Assembly (NCBI GenBank): GCA_035525045.1 | Contig: DATLEX010000164.1 | Coordinates: 1 to 46,301, forward strand | Origin: DATLEX01 sp035525045 | GTDB lineage: Bacteria; Acidobacteriota; Thermoanaerobaculia; Gp7-AA8 | Direction: 5' to 3' | DNA: 46,301 nt | In this document: in pieces, positions 1 through 6,952 of the stretch | How positions within the stretch are numbered: the first letter of the stretch is position 1 | Layout: every line of letters starts with the position of its first letter | The notes under the pieces: generated by a model | Database searches by the model: none | The model's input: the letters and a program-made list of their open reading frames with translations, nothing else | Told to the model about the DNA's origin: nothing | Program-made: the position numbers and the translations under genes

Positions 1-126
1 AATGATGTAGATCCCGTTGCGCTTGCCGAAGATGTACTTCTTCATCTTCGGATTCCAGCGCTTGGTCTGATGACCGAAGTGCACGCCAGCTTCCAAAAGC
101 TCTTTCATCGTAATAGAGACCGCCAA
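1..126 (-). CDS. rpsB: 30S ribosomal protein S2, N-terminal part
   Basis: The minus-strand reading gives the first 42 residues of ribosomal protein S2, which binds the 30S subunit near S1. The diagnostic stretch is LLEAGVHFGHQTKRWNPKMK, followed by a YIFGKRNGIYII match; the rest lies beyond the window edge. I start it at TTG 126 (reading MAVSIT) because an AAAGGAGG ribosome-binding site (132-139) sits five bases before it and because S2 proteins usually begin Met-Ala-Val. The internal ATG at 108 is the alternative. It lies downstream of rplM-rpsI on the same strand, separated by a hairpin terminator, so it probably has its own promoter. Confidence 0.95.
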   Translation of the reverse strand, partial: MAVSITMKELLEAGVHFGHQTKRWNPKMKKYIFGKRNGIYII

Positions 127-150
127 GTAACCCTCCTTTGCACGTGAGAA

Positions 151-180
151 ATTGAAAATTGAAAATTGAAAATTGAAAAA
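151..180. repeat. Tandem heptamer repeat (ATTGAAA)x4
   Basis: Four perfect head-to-tail copies of ATTGAAA lie in the gap between rpsB and rpsI. The array is very AT-rich in a GC-rich chromosome. A related heptamer (ATCCAAA, two bases different) occurs around 9341-9585. Function is unknown; it lies between the rpsI terminator and the rpsB ribosome-binding site, so it could also act as an A/T-rich upstream element. Confidence 0.9.
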
Positions 181-187
181 GAACTGA

Positions 188-224
188 CGAAAAACAAAGG
201 CAGGAGCGACGGATCGCTCCTGCC
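188..224 (-). terminator. Rho-independent terminator after rpsI
   Basis: A perfect 11-bp stem (199-209 with 214-224) and a 4-base loop are followed on the minus strand by a T-rich run (TTTGTTTTTC). It lies 38 bases after the rpsI stop codon and before rpsB, so it should end or weaken rplM-rpsI transcription. Confidence 0.85.
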
Positions 225-261
225 TTCAATTTAGTGCCGTGAATCCGCGGGGACCATGGAA

Positions 262-654
262 TCAGCGCTTGGAGAACTGGAAGCGGGCCCGGGCGCCCTT
301 CTGTCCGTACTTCTTGCGCTCCTTCATCCGCGGATCGCGGGTGAGGAGCCCGGCCTTCTTGAGGCGCTTGCGCAGCTCGGTGTTGTAGACCTGCAGCGCG
401 CGGGAGATGCCGTGGCGGATGGCCCCCGCCTGCCCGCTGGGCCCCCCGCCGTCCACCGTGATCACGATGTCGAACTTGTCGACCGTCTCGGTGAGCGAGA
501 GCGGCTGCTTGATGATCATCTTCAGCACTTCGTTGCCGAAGTAATCGTCGATACTGCGCCGATTGACCGTGATCTGGCCGCTGCCGGGACGCAGGTGTAC
601 GCGGGCCGTGGAGGTCTTCCGTCTGCCCGTTCCGTAGTATTCAACCAAAGACAA
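262..654 (-). CDS. rpsI: 30S ribosomal protein S9
   Basis: This 130-residue protein is ribosomal protein S9, whose basic C-terminal tail reaches the decoding site of the 30S subunit. Visible signatures are EYYGTGRRKTSTARVHLRPG near the N-terminus, the VDGGGPSGQAGAIRHGISRAL block in the middle (first half of a universally conserved loop), and a basic end terminating FQFSKR. An ORF open further upstream is misleading: GGAGGAG followed five bases later by TTG 654 (reading MSLVEYYG) gives the usual S9 length. It lies 14 bases after the rplM stop and is certainly co-transcribed with it. Confidence 0.97.
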   Translation of the reverse strand: MSLVEYYGTGRRKTSTARVHLRPGSGQITVNRRSIDDYFGNEVLKMIIKQPLSLTETVDKFDIVITVDGGGPSGQAGAIRHGISRALQVYNTELRKRLKKAGLLTRDPRMKERKKYGQKGARARFQFSKR

Positions 655-668
655 GGGGTCTCCTCCTC

Positions 669-1103
669 TTACTCGCCGGCCTCGAGCGCCTGGGGCTTCT
701 GCGCCGCGTGCGGGTGCTGCGACCCGCGATAAACCTTCAGCTTCTTCAGCATCTTCCTGCCGAGACGGCTCTTCGGCAGCATCCCCCACACCGCCTCCTC
801 GATCATGGCCTCCGGCTTCTCGGCACGCACGAAGCGCGCCGCCCGCGACTTCAGCCCGCCCGGGTAGAGCGAGTGGCTGTGGTAGATCTTGTCCGTCTCC
901 TTCTTCCCGGTGAGGACGACCTTCTCGGCGTTGATCACGATCACGTGATCGCCCGTATCGAGGAAAGGCGTGTAGGTCGGCTTCGACTTGCCGGAGATGA
1001 TCTGGGCGATCCGCGTCGAGAGCCGGCCCAGGACCTGCCCCTCCGCGTCGATGATGAACCAGCGCGGCTCGATGTCGCCCTTCTTGGGGAAATACGTACG
1101 CAT
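669..1103 (-). CDS. rplM: 50S ribosomal protein L13
   Basis: The 144-residue product is ribosomal protein L13, an early-assembling 50S protein. Family features include the start MRTYFPKKGD, then WFIIDAEGQVLGRLST, the KPTYTPFLDTGDHVIVINAE block, and LYPGGLK followed by a MLPKSRLGRKMLKKLKVY motif near the C-terminus. ATG 1103 is preceded by AGGAGA at good spacing and gives the standard length; upstream in-frame codons do not look like L13. It is the first gene of the rplM-rpsI pair, the near-universal bacterial order. Confidence 0.97.
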   Translation of the reverse strand: MRTYFPKKGDIEPRWFIIDAEGQVLGRLSTRIAQIISGKSKPTYTPFLDTGDHVIVINAEKVVLTGKKETDKIYHSHSLYPGGLKSRAARFVRAEKPEAMIEEAVWGMLPKSRLGRKMLKKLKVYRGSQHPHAAQKPQALEAGE

Positions 1104-1226
1104 GACTCTCCTGTCAACCTCGCGAACTGAGACGGAAAAACCGCGGCGCCTGGTGTGAACGGCCGCGCGCCGCAAGTCCTTCAAATCAAAGACGACTGCA
1201 CACCTTTCCCAGGAAAGGGGGTGAAA

Positions 1227-1255
1227 CGGTAACACTGCCGAACAAAGGGAGTCAA
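1227..1255 (-). promoter_or_regulatory. Possible rplM promoter (weak)
   Basis: On the minus strand TTGACT (1250-1255) is a good -35 box, but the hexamer 17 bases further on (TTACCG) is a poor -10 box. It would give a leader of about 120 nt, in which the small palindrome CCTTTCC-CA-GGAAAGG (1203-1218) could fold. Only the -35 is convincing. Confidence 0.3.
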
Positions 1256-1329
1256 GGCGTTCATTCCCTGAGCCCCTTCTGTTCGAACGGGTTACACCGA
1301 GCCATGGCGGCCCCGCCCCTCCTCGAATC

Positions 1330-1848
1330 CTATTGCCGGAGCGCGATCACGCCTGCCACGGCCAGAACCGCGAGCAGCAGGAGAAGAATCCCGCCGGAGA
1401 AGGTCGGGATGCTCGTGGCCGCCGAGACGAAGACCATCTGGCCCCGCACGGCGCCGGCCCCGCAGTCGCTGGTGTGCACGTTCACGTAGAACTCGGCGGG
1501 ATTGGCGTTGATGGCGTCCACTTGCGCCTGCGTGGCCGTCACGCTCCCGCTCAAGGTGCCTCCCGACCAGGTTCCCGTCAGGCCCACAAACACGGGGGCA
1601 TTGACCCCGGGAGTCCCGCCGGGACCATGGATGTGCTGCCCGATGGGCGGCAGGAGGATATTGGCGACGCTGATGTTGTACGAGACCGTCGTCCCGTTGA
1701 TCACGATGGTTGCGTTGCCGGTGCCGTCGGCATCGCAGACCGCGGTCTCGTTCGTCCCGAGGAGCGCGGCATTGTACGTCTGGCCAAGGGCGGCCACCGG
1801 GGTCAGAAGCACGAACACGATGAAAAACCGGGCCGGGGAGATTCTCAT
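1330..1848 (-). CDS. Secreted CHRD-domain protein with IPTL-like C-terminal anchor
   Basis: The 172-residue product starts with a signal peptide (MRISPARFFIVFVLLTPVAA, cleaved near ALGQ). Residues 23-140 form one CHRD (chordin-like) beta domain: YNAALLGTNE, then GQHIHGPGG, GTLSGSVTA, and FYVNVHTSDCGAGAVRGQM are its typical landmarks. The end, SIPTFSGG followed by about 16 hydrophobic residues and ALRQ, resembles an IPTL-CTERM sorting tail: Ile-Pro-Thr, a membrane helix and a short basic end. The family is found in exported proteins; no enzymatic role is known. GGAGG lies just before ATG 1848. It is divergent from folD and shares no operon. Confidence 0.85.
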   Translation of the reverse strand: MRISPARFFIVFVLLTPVAALGQTYNAALLGTNETAVCDADGTGNATIVINGTTVSYNISVANILLPPIGQHIHGPGGTPGVNAPVFVGLTGTWSGGTLSGSVTATQAQVDAINANPAEFYVNVHTSDCGAGAVRGQMVFVSAATSIPTFSGGILLLLLAVLAVAGVIALRQ

Positions 1849-1944
1849 GCAGGCCTCCGTCGCGCGTTGAGTTGTCCGAGCCGGGCGGAGTGTATCACCG
1901 GCGCTTGCCGCTCCCGGGAGGGGCGTGATACAAGCCGCGCGGTC

Positions 1945-2847
1945 GTGCCCGCCCGCATCATCGACGGAAAGAGCGTTGCCCGCGACGTGGAGCGGGAAGT
2001 GGCCGCGGAGATCGCCAGGCTGGGGTTCCGTCCGGGCCTGGTGGCGATTCGCGCCGGCGACGATCCCGCCTCCGAGATCTACGTCCGCAACAAGGCCAGG
2101 AAGGCCGAGGAGCTCGGCCTGCGGGGCACACAGCAGGTCCTTCCCGAGACGACGTCCGAGGCCGGTCTGCTGGCCGAGATCGACCGGCTCAACCGCGACC
2201 CGGAGGTCGACGGGATCCTGGTGCAGCTCCCGCTGCCGAAACAGATCGACGCCCGCAAAGTGATCGACGCCATCGATCCGATGAAGGACGTGGACGGCTT
2301 CCATCCGCTGAACGTCGGCCGGCTGCACCTCGGCCGCGCCGTGCTGGTCCCGTGCACACCGGCCGGCTGCATGCGCCTCCTCGACTCCACCGGCGTCTCC
2401 ATCGAGGGGAAGCGCGCCGTGGTCGTGGGGCGCAGCGACATCGTGGGGAAGCCGGTGGCGGCGCTCCTGTTGCAGCGCAACGCCACCGTGACCATCTGCC
2501 ACTCGCGCACGCCCGACCTCGCGGCAGTCGTTCGCGAGGGGGAGATCGTCGTGGCCGCGGTGGGGAAGCCGCTGATGATCGGCGCCGCGATGATCCGGCC
2601 CGGCGCCGTCGTCATCGACGTCGGGATCAACCGCGCCGGCGCCGGCTTCGCCCTCCGCCTCCGGCACGACCCGGAGAAGAGCCGGCTGCTGGAGAAGAAC
2701 GGATCGGTGCTCGTCGGCGACGTCGATTTCGCCGCGGTGCGGGAGGTGGCAGGATGGATCACGCCGGTGCCCGGCGGTGTGGGCCCGATGACCATTGCCA
2801 TGCTGATGAGCAATACCGTGCAGGCGGCGAAATGGCGGCGGGAGTGA
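1945..2847 (+). CDS. folD: Bifunctional methylenetetrahydrofolate dehydrogenase/cyclohydrolase FolD
   Basis: The 300-residue product is FolD, which converts 5,10-methylene-THF to 10-formyl-THF in one-carbon metabolism. Visible motifs are the catalytic-Lys region SEIYVRNKARKAEELG, the DGILVQLPLPKQID motif, DPMKDVDGFHPLN, PCTPAGCM, the Rossmann motif VVVGRSDIVGKPVA, and the C-terminal TPVPGGVGPMTIAML. GTG 1945 gives MPARIIDGKSVA, which matches the family N-terminus; no close ribosome-binding site is seen. The reading frame stays open far upstream, but that part has no FolD similarity. Its last 16 bases overlap coaE, so the two are translationally coupled. Confidence 0.95.
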   Translation: MPARIIDGKSVARDVEREVAAEIARLGFRPGLVAIRAGDDPASEIYVRNKARKAEELGLRGTQQVLPETTSEAGLLAEIDRLNRDPEVDGILVQLPLPKQIDARKVIDAIDPMKDVDGFHPLNVGRLHLGRAVLVPCTPAGCMRLLDSTGVSIEGKRAVVVGRSDIVGKPVAALLLQRNATVTICHSRTPDLAAVVREGEIVVAAVGKPLMIGAAMIRPGAVVIDVGINRAGAGFALRLRHDPEKSRLLEKNGSVLVGDVDFAAVREVAGWITPVPGGVGPMTIAMLMSNTVQAAKWRRE

Positions 2848-3488
2848 TTCTGCGCGCCGGCCTCACCGGCGGCATCGCCAGCGGGAAGTCGACCATCACC
2901 CGCATGCTGGCCGCCCTCGGCTGCCTGACCGCCGACGCCGACGAGGTCGTGGCCCGCCTCTACCGTCCCGGAGAAGAGGGACACGATGCCGTCATGCGCG
3001 AGTACGGCCGCGGGGTGCTGCGGCCCGATGGCGAGGTCGATCGGAAGAAGCTCGCCGGCATCGCCTTCGCCAGCAAGGAGTCCGCGGCGAGACTGAACGC
3101 GCTCATCCACCCGCTCGTCATCGCCGAGGAGCAGCGGATCATCGAGGCCGAGATGCGGCGCTTCCCCGATCGCGACCGGATCTTCGTCGTCGAGGCCACA
3201 CTCCTGCTCGAGTCGGGAGGACGCGACCGGTACGACCGGATCGTCGTCGTCGATGTCCCGGAACAGACCCAGATCAAGCGAGCCGTGGAACGAGGGATGT
3301 CCCCGGAGGAGACGGAGCGGCGGATGCGCCATCAGATGCCGCGTCAGGAGCGGCTGCGGCAGGCGGACTACGTCATCGACAACGGCGGCGACCGCCGCGC
3401 GGCCGAACTGGAGACGCACCGCGTCTACGCGAGGCTGCGGGAGGACCTCCAGGCCAAGAAGAGCGGGAAGCTGCAGCCGAGGGCCTGA
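2832..3488 (+). CDS. coaE: Dephospho-CoA kinase CoaE
   Basis: The 218-residue product is CoaE, the last enzyme of coenzyme A synthesis, which phosphorylates the 3' hydroxyl of dephospho-CoA. It has the P-loop GLTGGIASGKST at residues 10-21, the DADEVVARLY segment, RLNALIHP, the beta-strand FVVEATLLLESG (families usually show a related PLLFE motif) and the lid region RGMSPEETERRMRHQM. The end DYVIDNGG is typical. Length is normal. ATG 2832 overlaps the end of folD by 16 bases; GTG 2844 is a possible shorter start. Confidence 0.94.
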   Translation: MAAGVILRAGLTGGIASGKSTITRMLAALGCLTADADEVVARLYRPGEEGHDAVMREYGRGVLRPDGEVDRKKLAGIAFASKESAARLNALIHPLVIAEEQRIIEAEMRRFPDRDRIFVVEATLLLESGGRDRYDRIVVVDVPEQTQIKRAVERGMSPEETERRMRHQMPRQERLRQADYVIDNGGDRRAAELETHRVYARLREDLQAKKSGKLQPRA

Positions 3489-3507
3489 GCGTCGGGATGG
3501 CTCAAAG

Positions 3508-3532
3508 GGGCACCGGCCTGGAGCCGGTGCCC
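3508..3532. terminator. Hairpin between convergent coaE and lipoprotein gene
   Basis: A perfect 10-bp stem (3508-3517 with 3523-3532) and 5-base loop lie between the convergent ends of coaE and the lipoprotein gene at 3556. No T-run follows on either strand, so it may be a Rho-assisted or simply a bidirectional stop structure. Confidence 0.5.
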
Positions 3533-3555
3533 GGATTGAAGACCAACGCTCCCGG

Positions 3556-3825
3556 CTACGGGCGCCGGGTCGTGCTGGTGCCGGTGGTCACCGTCGCCGT
3601 CCCCGTCACGCCGGCGGTGCCGGAGGTATCCATCGTGTCGGTGGACATCGTGTCGGTGGACATCGTGCCGGTCGTGCCGGTCACGCCTGTGTCGGTGTAG
3701 ACCGTGTCGGTGACATAAGTCGTGTCGGTCATCGGGTCGTTGATGTTGGTGTGCTCTTCACTCTTGCAGGCGAAGCCGAAAACCGTGAGTGCCGCCACCA
3801 TCAGTAGTACAAAGACTTTCTTCAT
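3556..3825 (-). CDS. Thr/Asp-rich lipoprotein, paralogue 1
   Basis: This 89-residue protein has a lipoprotein-type signal peptide (MKKVFVLLMVAALTVFGFAC; Cys20 would be lipidated). Just after the Cys is the motif SEEHTN shared with two neighbouring paralogues. The rest is a low-complexity tail of TDT, TGT and STDTM repeats, almost all Thr, Asp, Gly, Met, Val and Ser, which is likely disordered. ATG 3825 is chosen because AGAGGA precedes it and a signal peptide follows at once; a longer reading upstream is unsupported. I do not recognise a family. It is the last of three tandem minus-strand copies (with 3963-4232 and 4377-4595). Confidence 0.75.
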   Translation of the reverse strand: MKKVFVLLMVAALTVFGFACKSEEHTNINDPMTDTTYVTDTVYTDTGVTGTTGTMSTDTMSTDTMDTSGTAGVTGTATVTTGTSTTRRP

Positions 3826-3962
3826 GAGTGTTTCCTCTCCTGCGTCAAACATTGTCGAAGTCATCGTGGTCATTTCATATCCGAGTGCCGGCATTCACCT
3901 CCTTGCGTCTTCTTCGAGCCCAGACAACGGCGCCCTGCCCGGGGCGGGACGCCGGGGTCGCT

Positions 3963-4232
3963 TTACGGATTCGGCGTCAGGGGCGGTTCGGTGAGCTCGG
4001 TACCCGTCGTGCCGGTGGTGCTGGTCATCGTGGTGTCCGTACCCATGGCCGTGTCGGTGGCCACCGCCGTGTCGGTGGTGTAGGACGTGTCGGTGGTGCT
4101 CATCGTCACGGATGTGTCCGTCACGATGGCCGACTCGCCCTCTGTACCGATATTGGTGTGCTCCTCACGTGCGCAGGCAAAGCCAAACAGGCTCACCGTC
4201 GCAATCATCATCAAAACGAGTGTTCTCTTCAT
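3963..4232 (-). CDS. Thr/Asp-rich lipoprotein, paralogue 2
   Basis: This 89-residue paralogue has the same plan: signal MKRTLVLMMIATVSLFGFAC, the post-cysteine motif REEHTN, then a Thr-rich tail with repeated TDTS, TDTA and TDTT units. The tail ends in a Pro-containing stretch (LTEPPLTPNP) not present in the others. A GGAAGGAGA ribosome-binding site precedes ATG 4232. The 137-base gap to paralogue 1 holds a fresh ribosome-binding site but no obvious terminator. Function is unknown. Confidence 0.75.
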   Translation of the reverse strand: MKRTLVLMMIATVSLFGFACAREEHTNIGTEGESAIVTDTSVTMSTTDTSYTTDTAVATDTAMGTDTTMTSTTGTTGTELTEPPLTPNP

Positions 4233-4323
4233 GCGCTGCAGTCTCCTTCCTTTTTCCGGAGAAAGCGCCGCGTCCCAGCAGGGACACCGGACGCCACCGT
4301 AGATTTAGCAACTCAGGTGCCAC

Positions 4324-4355
4324 GAAAAAAAAACGCCCCGCCGGAGCGGGGCGTT
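4324..4355 (-). terminator. Rho-independent terminator after lipoprotein paralogue 3
   Basis: A 9-bp GC-rich stem (4332-4340 with 4347-4355, 6-base loop) is followed on the minus strand by nine T residues. It lies just downstream of the gene ending at 4377, so paralogue 3 is likely transcribed on its own and paralogues 1-2 from separate promoters. Confidence 0.9.
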
Positions 4356-4376
4356 CGGGGGCCATCGGAGGCGGGC

Positions 4377-4595
4377 TCAGGTGGTGGTGGTGGCGGTGGT
4401 GCCGGTGGTATCGGTGGCGGTGGTGTCCGTGGCCATCGTGTCGGTGCCGGTGGTCCACATGGTGTCGGTCGCCGTTTCGGTCATCATCGTGTCGGTGGCG
4501 GCCGTATCCGTATTGACGTGCTCTTCCCGCTGGCAGCCGGCCAGCATGGTCAGGCAGAGGGCGGTGATCATGATCAGGACGAGGGACTTCTTCAT
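4377..4595 (-). CDS. Thr/Asp-rich lipoprotein, paralogue 3
   Basis: This is the shortest copy at 72 residues. It has a textbook lipobox (MKKSLVLIMITALCLTMLAGC), then REEHVN, then a tail built almost wholly from TDTM, TDTA and TDTT repeats ending TTATTTT. ATG 4595 has GAAGGAGA upstream; an in-frame ATG further upstream would bury the signal peptide. A strong terminator follows. Presence of three diverged copies of the same small lipoprotein suggests tandem duplication with repeat expansion in the tail. Confidence 0.75.
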   Translation of the reverse strand: MKKSLVLIMITALCLTMLAGCQREEHVNTDTAATDTMMTETATDTMWTTGTDTMATDTTATDTTGTTATTTT

Positions 4596-4759
4596 AGGAG
4601 ACTCTCCTTCTTGGATGCGTTGATTCCGTGGACGTGCAGCCGTTCGAAATTGTCTGAGTGCCGAGCTCACCTCTTTTCGCTGGCGTTGGGAGATCTCGAT
4701 CAGCGCATGTGCGCCGCGTGGCGATTCCCGGGGGAGACCGCTCTGGCGGTCCCGGGCGG

Positions 4760-4765
4760 TATATT
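4760..4765 (+). promoter_or_regulatory. -10 box (TATATT) close to hydrolase start
   Basis: TATATT ends 14 bases before ATG 4780, which would leave a leader of only about 7 nt. No Shine-Dalgarno sequence is present. No clear -35 box is seen. Confidence 0.45.
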
Positions 4766-4779
4766 AGGAACCCCTCACG

Positions 4780-5565
4780 ATGTCAAGCCGCCCACTCCCC
4801 AACACCCCACCCTTCCCCCCTCCCGTCGCCGGCCGGGTTCTCTCCTTCGACGGGACGGCGATCCACTTCGACCTCTACGATCGTCCCTCCCGCGGGCTGG
4901 TGGTGGTGATTCCCGGATTCTGGCGGGAGCGGCGCCACCCGGCCATGGTCCGCCTGGCCTCGCTCCTCCACGGCACCGGCTACCGGGTGGCGGTGGTCGA
5001 TGTCCGCGGCCACGGAGAGAGCGGAGGGACCTACGGGTTCAACCTCCACGAGCACCACGACGTGGCAACGGTGGTGGGTCACCTGCTGGAAAAGATGGCC
5101 CTCGAATCGGTGACGCTGTTGGGTCTCTCCTACGGCGGCTCGATCGCCGTCTCCACCGCGGCGCGCCACGAGCTGCCGCTCTCCTCCCTGCTGCTGATCT
5201 CGGCGGTGGCCGACTTCGCCATGATCACCCCGCGCCTGAACGTCTTCTCCCTGCACCGCCACATCGCCGTGGGACAGGCCTTCCACAAGCCGCGATTCGA
5301 CTGGAAGATGAAGCGGAGCGCGAAGCTGCGTGCCCTCGACGACGTGCAGAACGTCCGCGTCCCGATCTGCCTGATCCACGTGAAGGACGACTGGCTCGTC
5401 GGCCACACCCACTCCGAGGCTCTCTTCCGCCGCGCCAACGAGCCGAAGGAGATCCACATCCTCGACGTGAACGGGAACTATCACGCGGACCGGATCTTCA
5501 CCGTCGCGCACGACGTGATCGAGCCGCTCCTCACGGACTTTCTCATCCGGCACACGCTCCGGTGA
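4780..5565 (+). CDS. Alpha/beta-hydrolase fold protein
   Basis: The 261-residue product is a cytoplasmic alpha/beta hydrolase (no signal peptide). Order of motifs: VVVIPGFWRERRHPA (oxyanion loop after strand 3), VVDVRGHGESGG, the nucleophile elbow GLSYGGS (Ser about residue 123), an acid in HVKDDWLVG and a His in NGNYHADRI, which complete a Ser-Asp-His triad. The substrate cannot be told; HGESGG-type family members include esterases and acyltransferases. No ribosome-binding site precedes the ATG (see the TATATT box at 4760). Confidence 0.85.
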   Translation: MSSRPLPNTPPFPPPVAGRVLSFDGTAIHFDLYDRPSRGLVVVIPGFWRERRHPAMVRLASLLHGTGYRVAVVDVRGHGESGGTYGFNLHEHHDVATVVGHLLEKMALESVTLLGLSYGGSIAVSTAARHELPLSSLLLISAVADFAMITPRLNVFSLHRHIAVGQAFHKPRFDWKMKRSAKLRALDDVQNVRVPICLIHVKDDWLVGHTHSEALFRRANEPKEIHILDVNGNYHADRIFTVAHDVIEPLLTDFLIRHTLR

Positions 5566-5577
5566 GTGAAAGGGGGC

Positions 5578-5778
5578 TCAGGGCTCGGAGGTAGGATCAA
5601 AGTCTTGCGCGCAGAGCGTGCGTCCCACCCCCGAGCCCCTGCGCGGCTGGTCCTGAACGACTTCGATCACCTGCAGCTCAGGACCGTAAGCATCGAACGG
5701 ACGGGCAGCCGTCTCGGGCGTCTGCTTCTCTTCGCCCGCCCCCTCCTGCTTCCACTCCTCTCCGTCGAATACCCACAT
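5578..5778 (-). CDS. Small acidic hypothetical protein
   Basis: A 66-residue reading frame begins MWVFDGEEWKQEG and has a plausible ribosome-binding site (AAAGGAAAGG) directly upstream. Its composition (Glu, Gln and Asp-rich with few rare residues) looks more protein-like than the overlapping frames. It sits alone in the 387-base gap between the hydrolase and the RdgB gene. I do not recognise it; the call rests only on start context and composition. Confidence 0.4.
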   Translation of the reverse strand: MWVFDGEEWKQEGAGEEKQTPETAARPFDAYGPELQVIEVVQDQPRRGSGVGRTLCAQDFDPTSEP

Positions 5779-5952
5779 GGCCTTTCCTTTCCACCGCCCG
5801 CCGGCCTTCCCGGCGTACTCATGGGGACTTCAAGCGTCCTGCCACCTGGCGCTCCGCACGGCCGGCTTCTCAACTGTTGAATACGAAAGACTTGGAGAGG
5901 ATGTTGCGGAGTGGACGAACGGATGAGCCCGGCCCGCTGTCCCGATTTCGAG

Positions 5953-6546
5953 TCAGCGATGTCCCGCTCGGGGGGCGCCCGACTCGGTGCGGAGGTGCTC
6001 GGCGAGGCGGCGGTAGGCGTGACCGCGATGCGACACGGCATCCTTTTCCTCCGCCGACATCTCGGCGAAGGTCTTGTCCGAGCCTCGGGGCTGGAACCAG
6101 GCATCCCAGCCGAAGAGCTGCTCGCCGCGGGGCTGCACGAGGACCTCGCCGGCGGTCTCGCCCATGAAGACCCACCCCGCCGCCCCGTCCCAGTAGGCGA
6201 CACAGCACTGCGCCGTCGCATCGCGGTTGTTGAGCGCGTAGGCGATCGCGGCCAGCCCCCTTCCTCCGGCGGCCTCGAGCAGCCAGCGGACGAAGGGGCC
6301 GGGGAAATTGCCGAGCTCGTCGAAGCCGAGCGAGACGTCCTCGACGATCAGCCGGGCGTAGCCCTTGGTGCGGGCGACCTCGAGCTTGTAGCGGGTGATG
6401 TCCTCGACCGAGGAGGCCTGGATCTCGGGAAGGGAGAGGGAGACGCGGAGAAGGGGAACGCCGAGGATCCGCTCGGCCTCGATCGCTTTGTTGGGATTGG
6501 TCGAGACGAGGATCAGCTTCTCTTCGTTGCTCTTCTTCGCGGCCAA
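5953..6546 (-). CDS. RdgB/HAM1-like non-canonical purine NTP pyrophosphatase
   Basis: The 197-residue product belongs to the Ham1/RdgB (ITPase) family, which hydrolyses dITP, XTP and related damaged purine triphosphates to monophosphates. Support: the N-terminal STNPNKAIEAERIL (nucleotide-binding loop), VEDVSLGFDELGNFPGPFVRW (the family normally has a D-S-G-L-x-V-x-A-L type segment here, so this is a divergent member), FGWDAWFQPRG and the end motif EKDAVSHRGHAYRRL. It is shorter in the central acid motif than E. coli RdgB and could prefer another substrate. Upstream is the anti-sigma gene on the same strand, 19 bases away. Confidence 0.85.
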   Translation of the reverse strand: MAAKKSNEEKLILVSTNPNKAIEAERILGVPLLRVSLSLPEIQASSVEDITRYKLEVARTKGYARLIVEDVSLGFDELGNFPGPFVRWLLEAAGGRGLAAIAYALNNRDATAQCCVAYWDGAAGWVFMGETAGEVLVQPRGEQLFGWDAWFQPRGSDKTFAEMSAEEKDAVSHRGHAYRRLAEHLRTESGAPRAGHR

Positions 6547-6565
6547 GGGCGTCGGTTCTAGGCGA

Positions 6566-6814
6566 TCAACGCGACCATTCCGTGCCGAAGGCGCGGAGCG
6601 AACGGGTCAGGCGCATCTTCAGCCGGGCGGGGGCGGTGAGGGAAAGACGCTGGATCCGCCCTCGGAAGAACTCGCGCAGGCGCTGATGGAACATCATGCG
6701 CGAGTGGCATTCGGGACAGAGCCGGAGATGACTGTCGAAATCGTGTTTCCTGCGCTCGCCGAGGGAACCGTCAAGGAAGAAGTACACCACGCGTTTCACA
6801 TCGCGACACAGCAT
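6566..6814 (-). CDS. Zinc-binding anti-sigma factor (ZAS family)
   Basis: The 82-residue product has the ZAS motif H29-x3-C33-x2-C36 in the context SHLRLCPECHSR, the zinc site of RsrA/ChrR-type anti-sigma factors that respond to redox or other stress. There is no membrane segment, so it would be soluble. A basic C-terminal half follows. ATG 6814 is chosen because AGGAAGGG precedes it; the longer open frame adds an unlikely N-terminus. It lies 138 bases downstream of the ECF sigma gene on the same strand, the normal partner arrangement. Confidence 0.8.
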   Translation of the reverse strand: MLCRDVKRVVYFFLDGSLGERRKHDFDSHLRLCPECHSRMMFHQRLREFFRGRIQRLSLTAPARLKMRLTRSLRAFGTEWSR

Positions 6815-6952
6815 CGGGTCCCTTCCTGTTACGTGAGGTGACGACACTCGTCGCGTTCCAACTGCGAAGGGTGAGCCAAGATTCCAAAGGAAAAGATGCC
6901 GGGGCCGGGCAGTTGAATTCGGCACCCGGCACCCGGCAGTCGGCTCACCTTC

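Noticed and set aside
1333..1944. Long upstream extension of folD
   Set aside because: The frame is open but runs antisense to the CHRD gene and has no folate-enzyme similarity; GTG 1945 gives the normal N-terminus.
3497..3700. Val/Pro-rich plus-strand frame (VSVDIVSVDIVPVVPV)
   Set aside because: It is the antisense shadow of the Thr/Asp repeats of the lipoprotein on the minus strand and has no ribosome-binding site.
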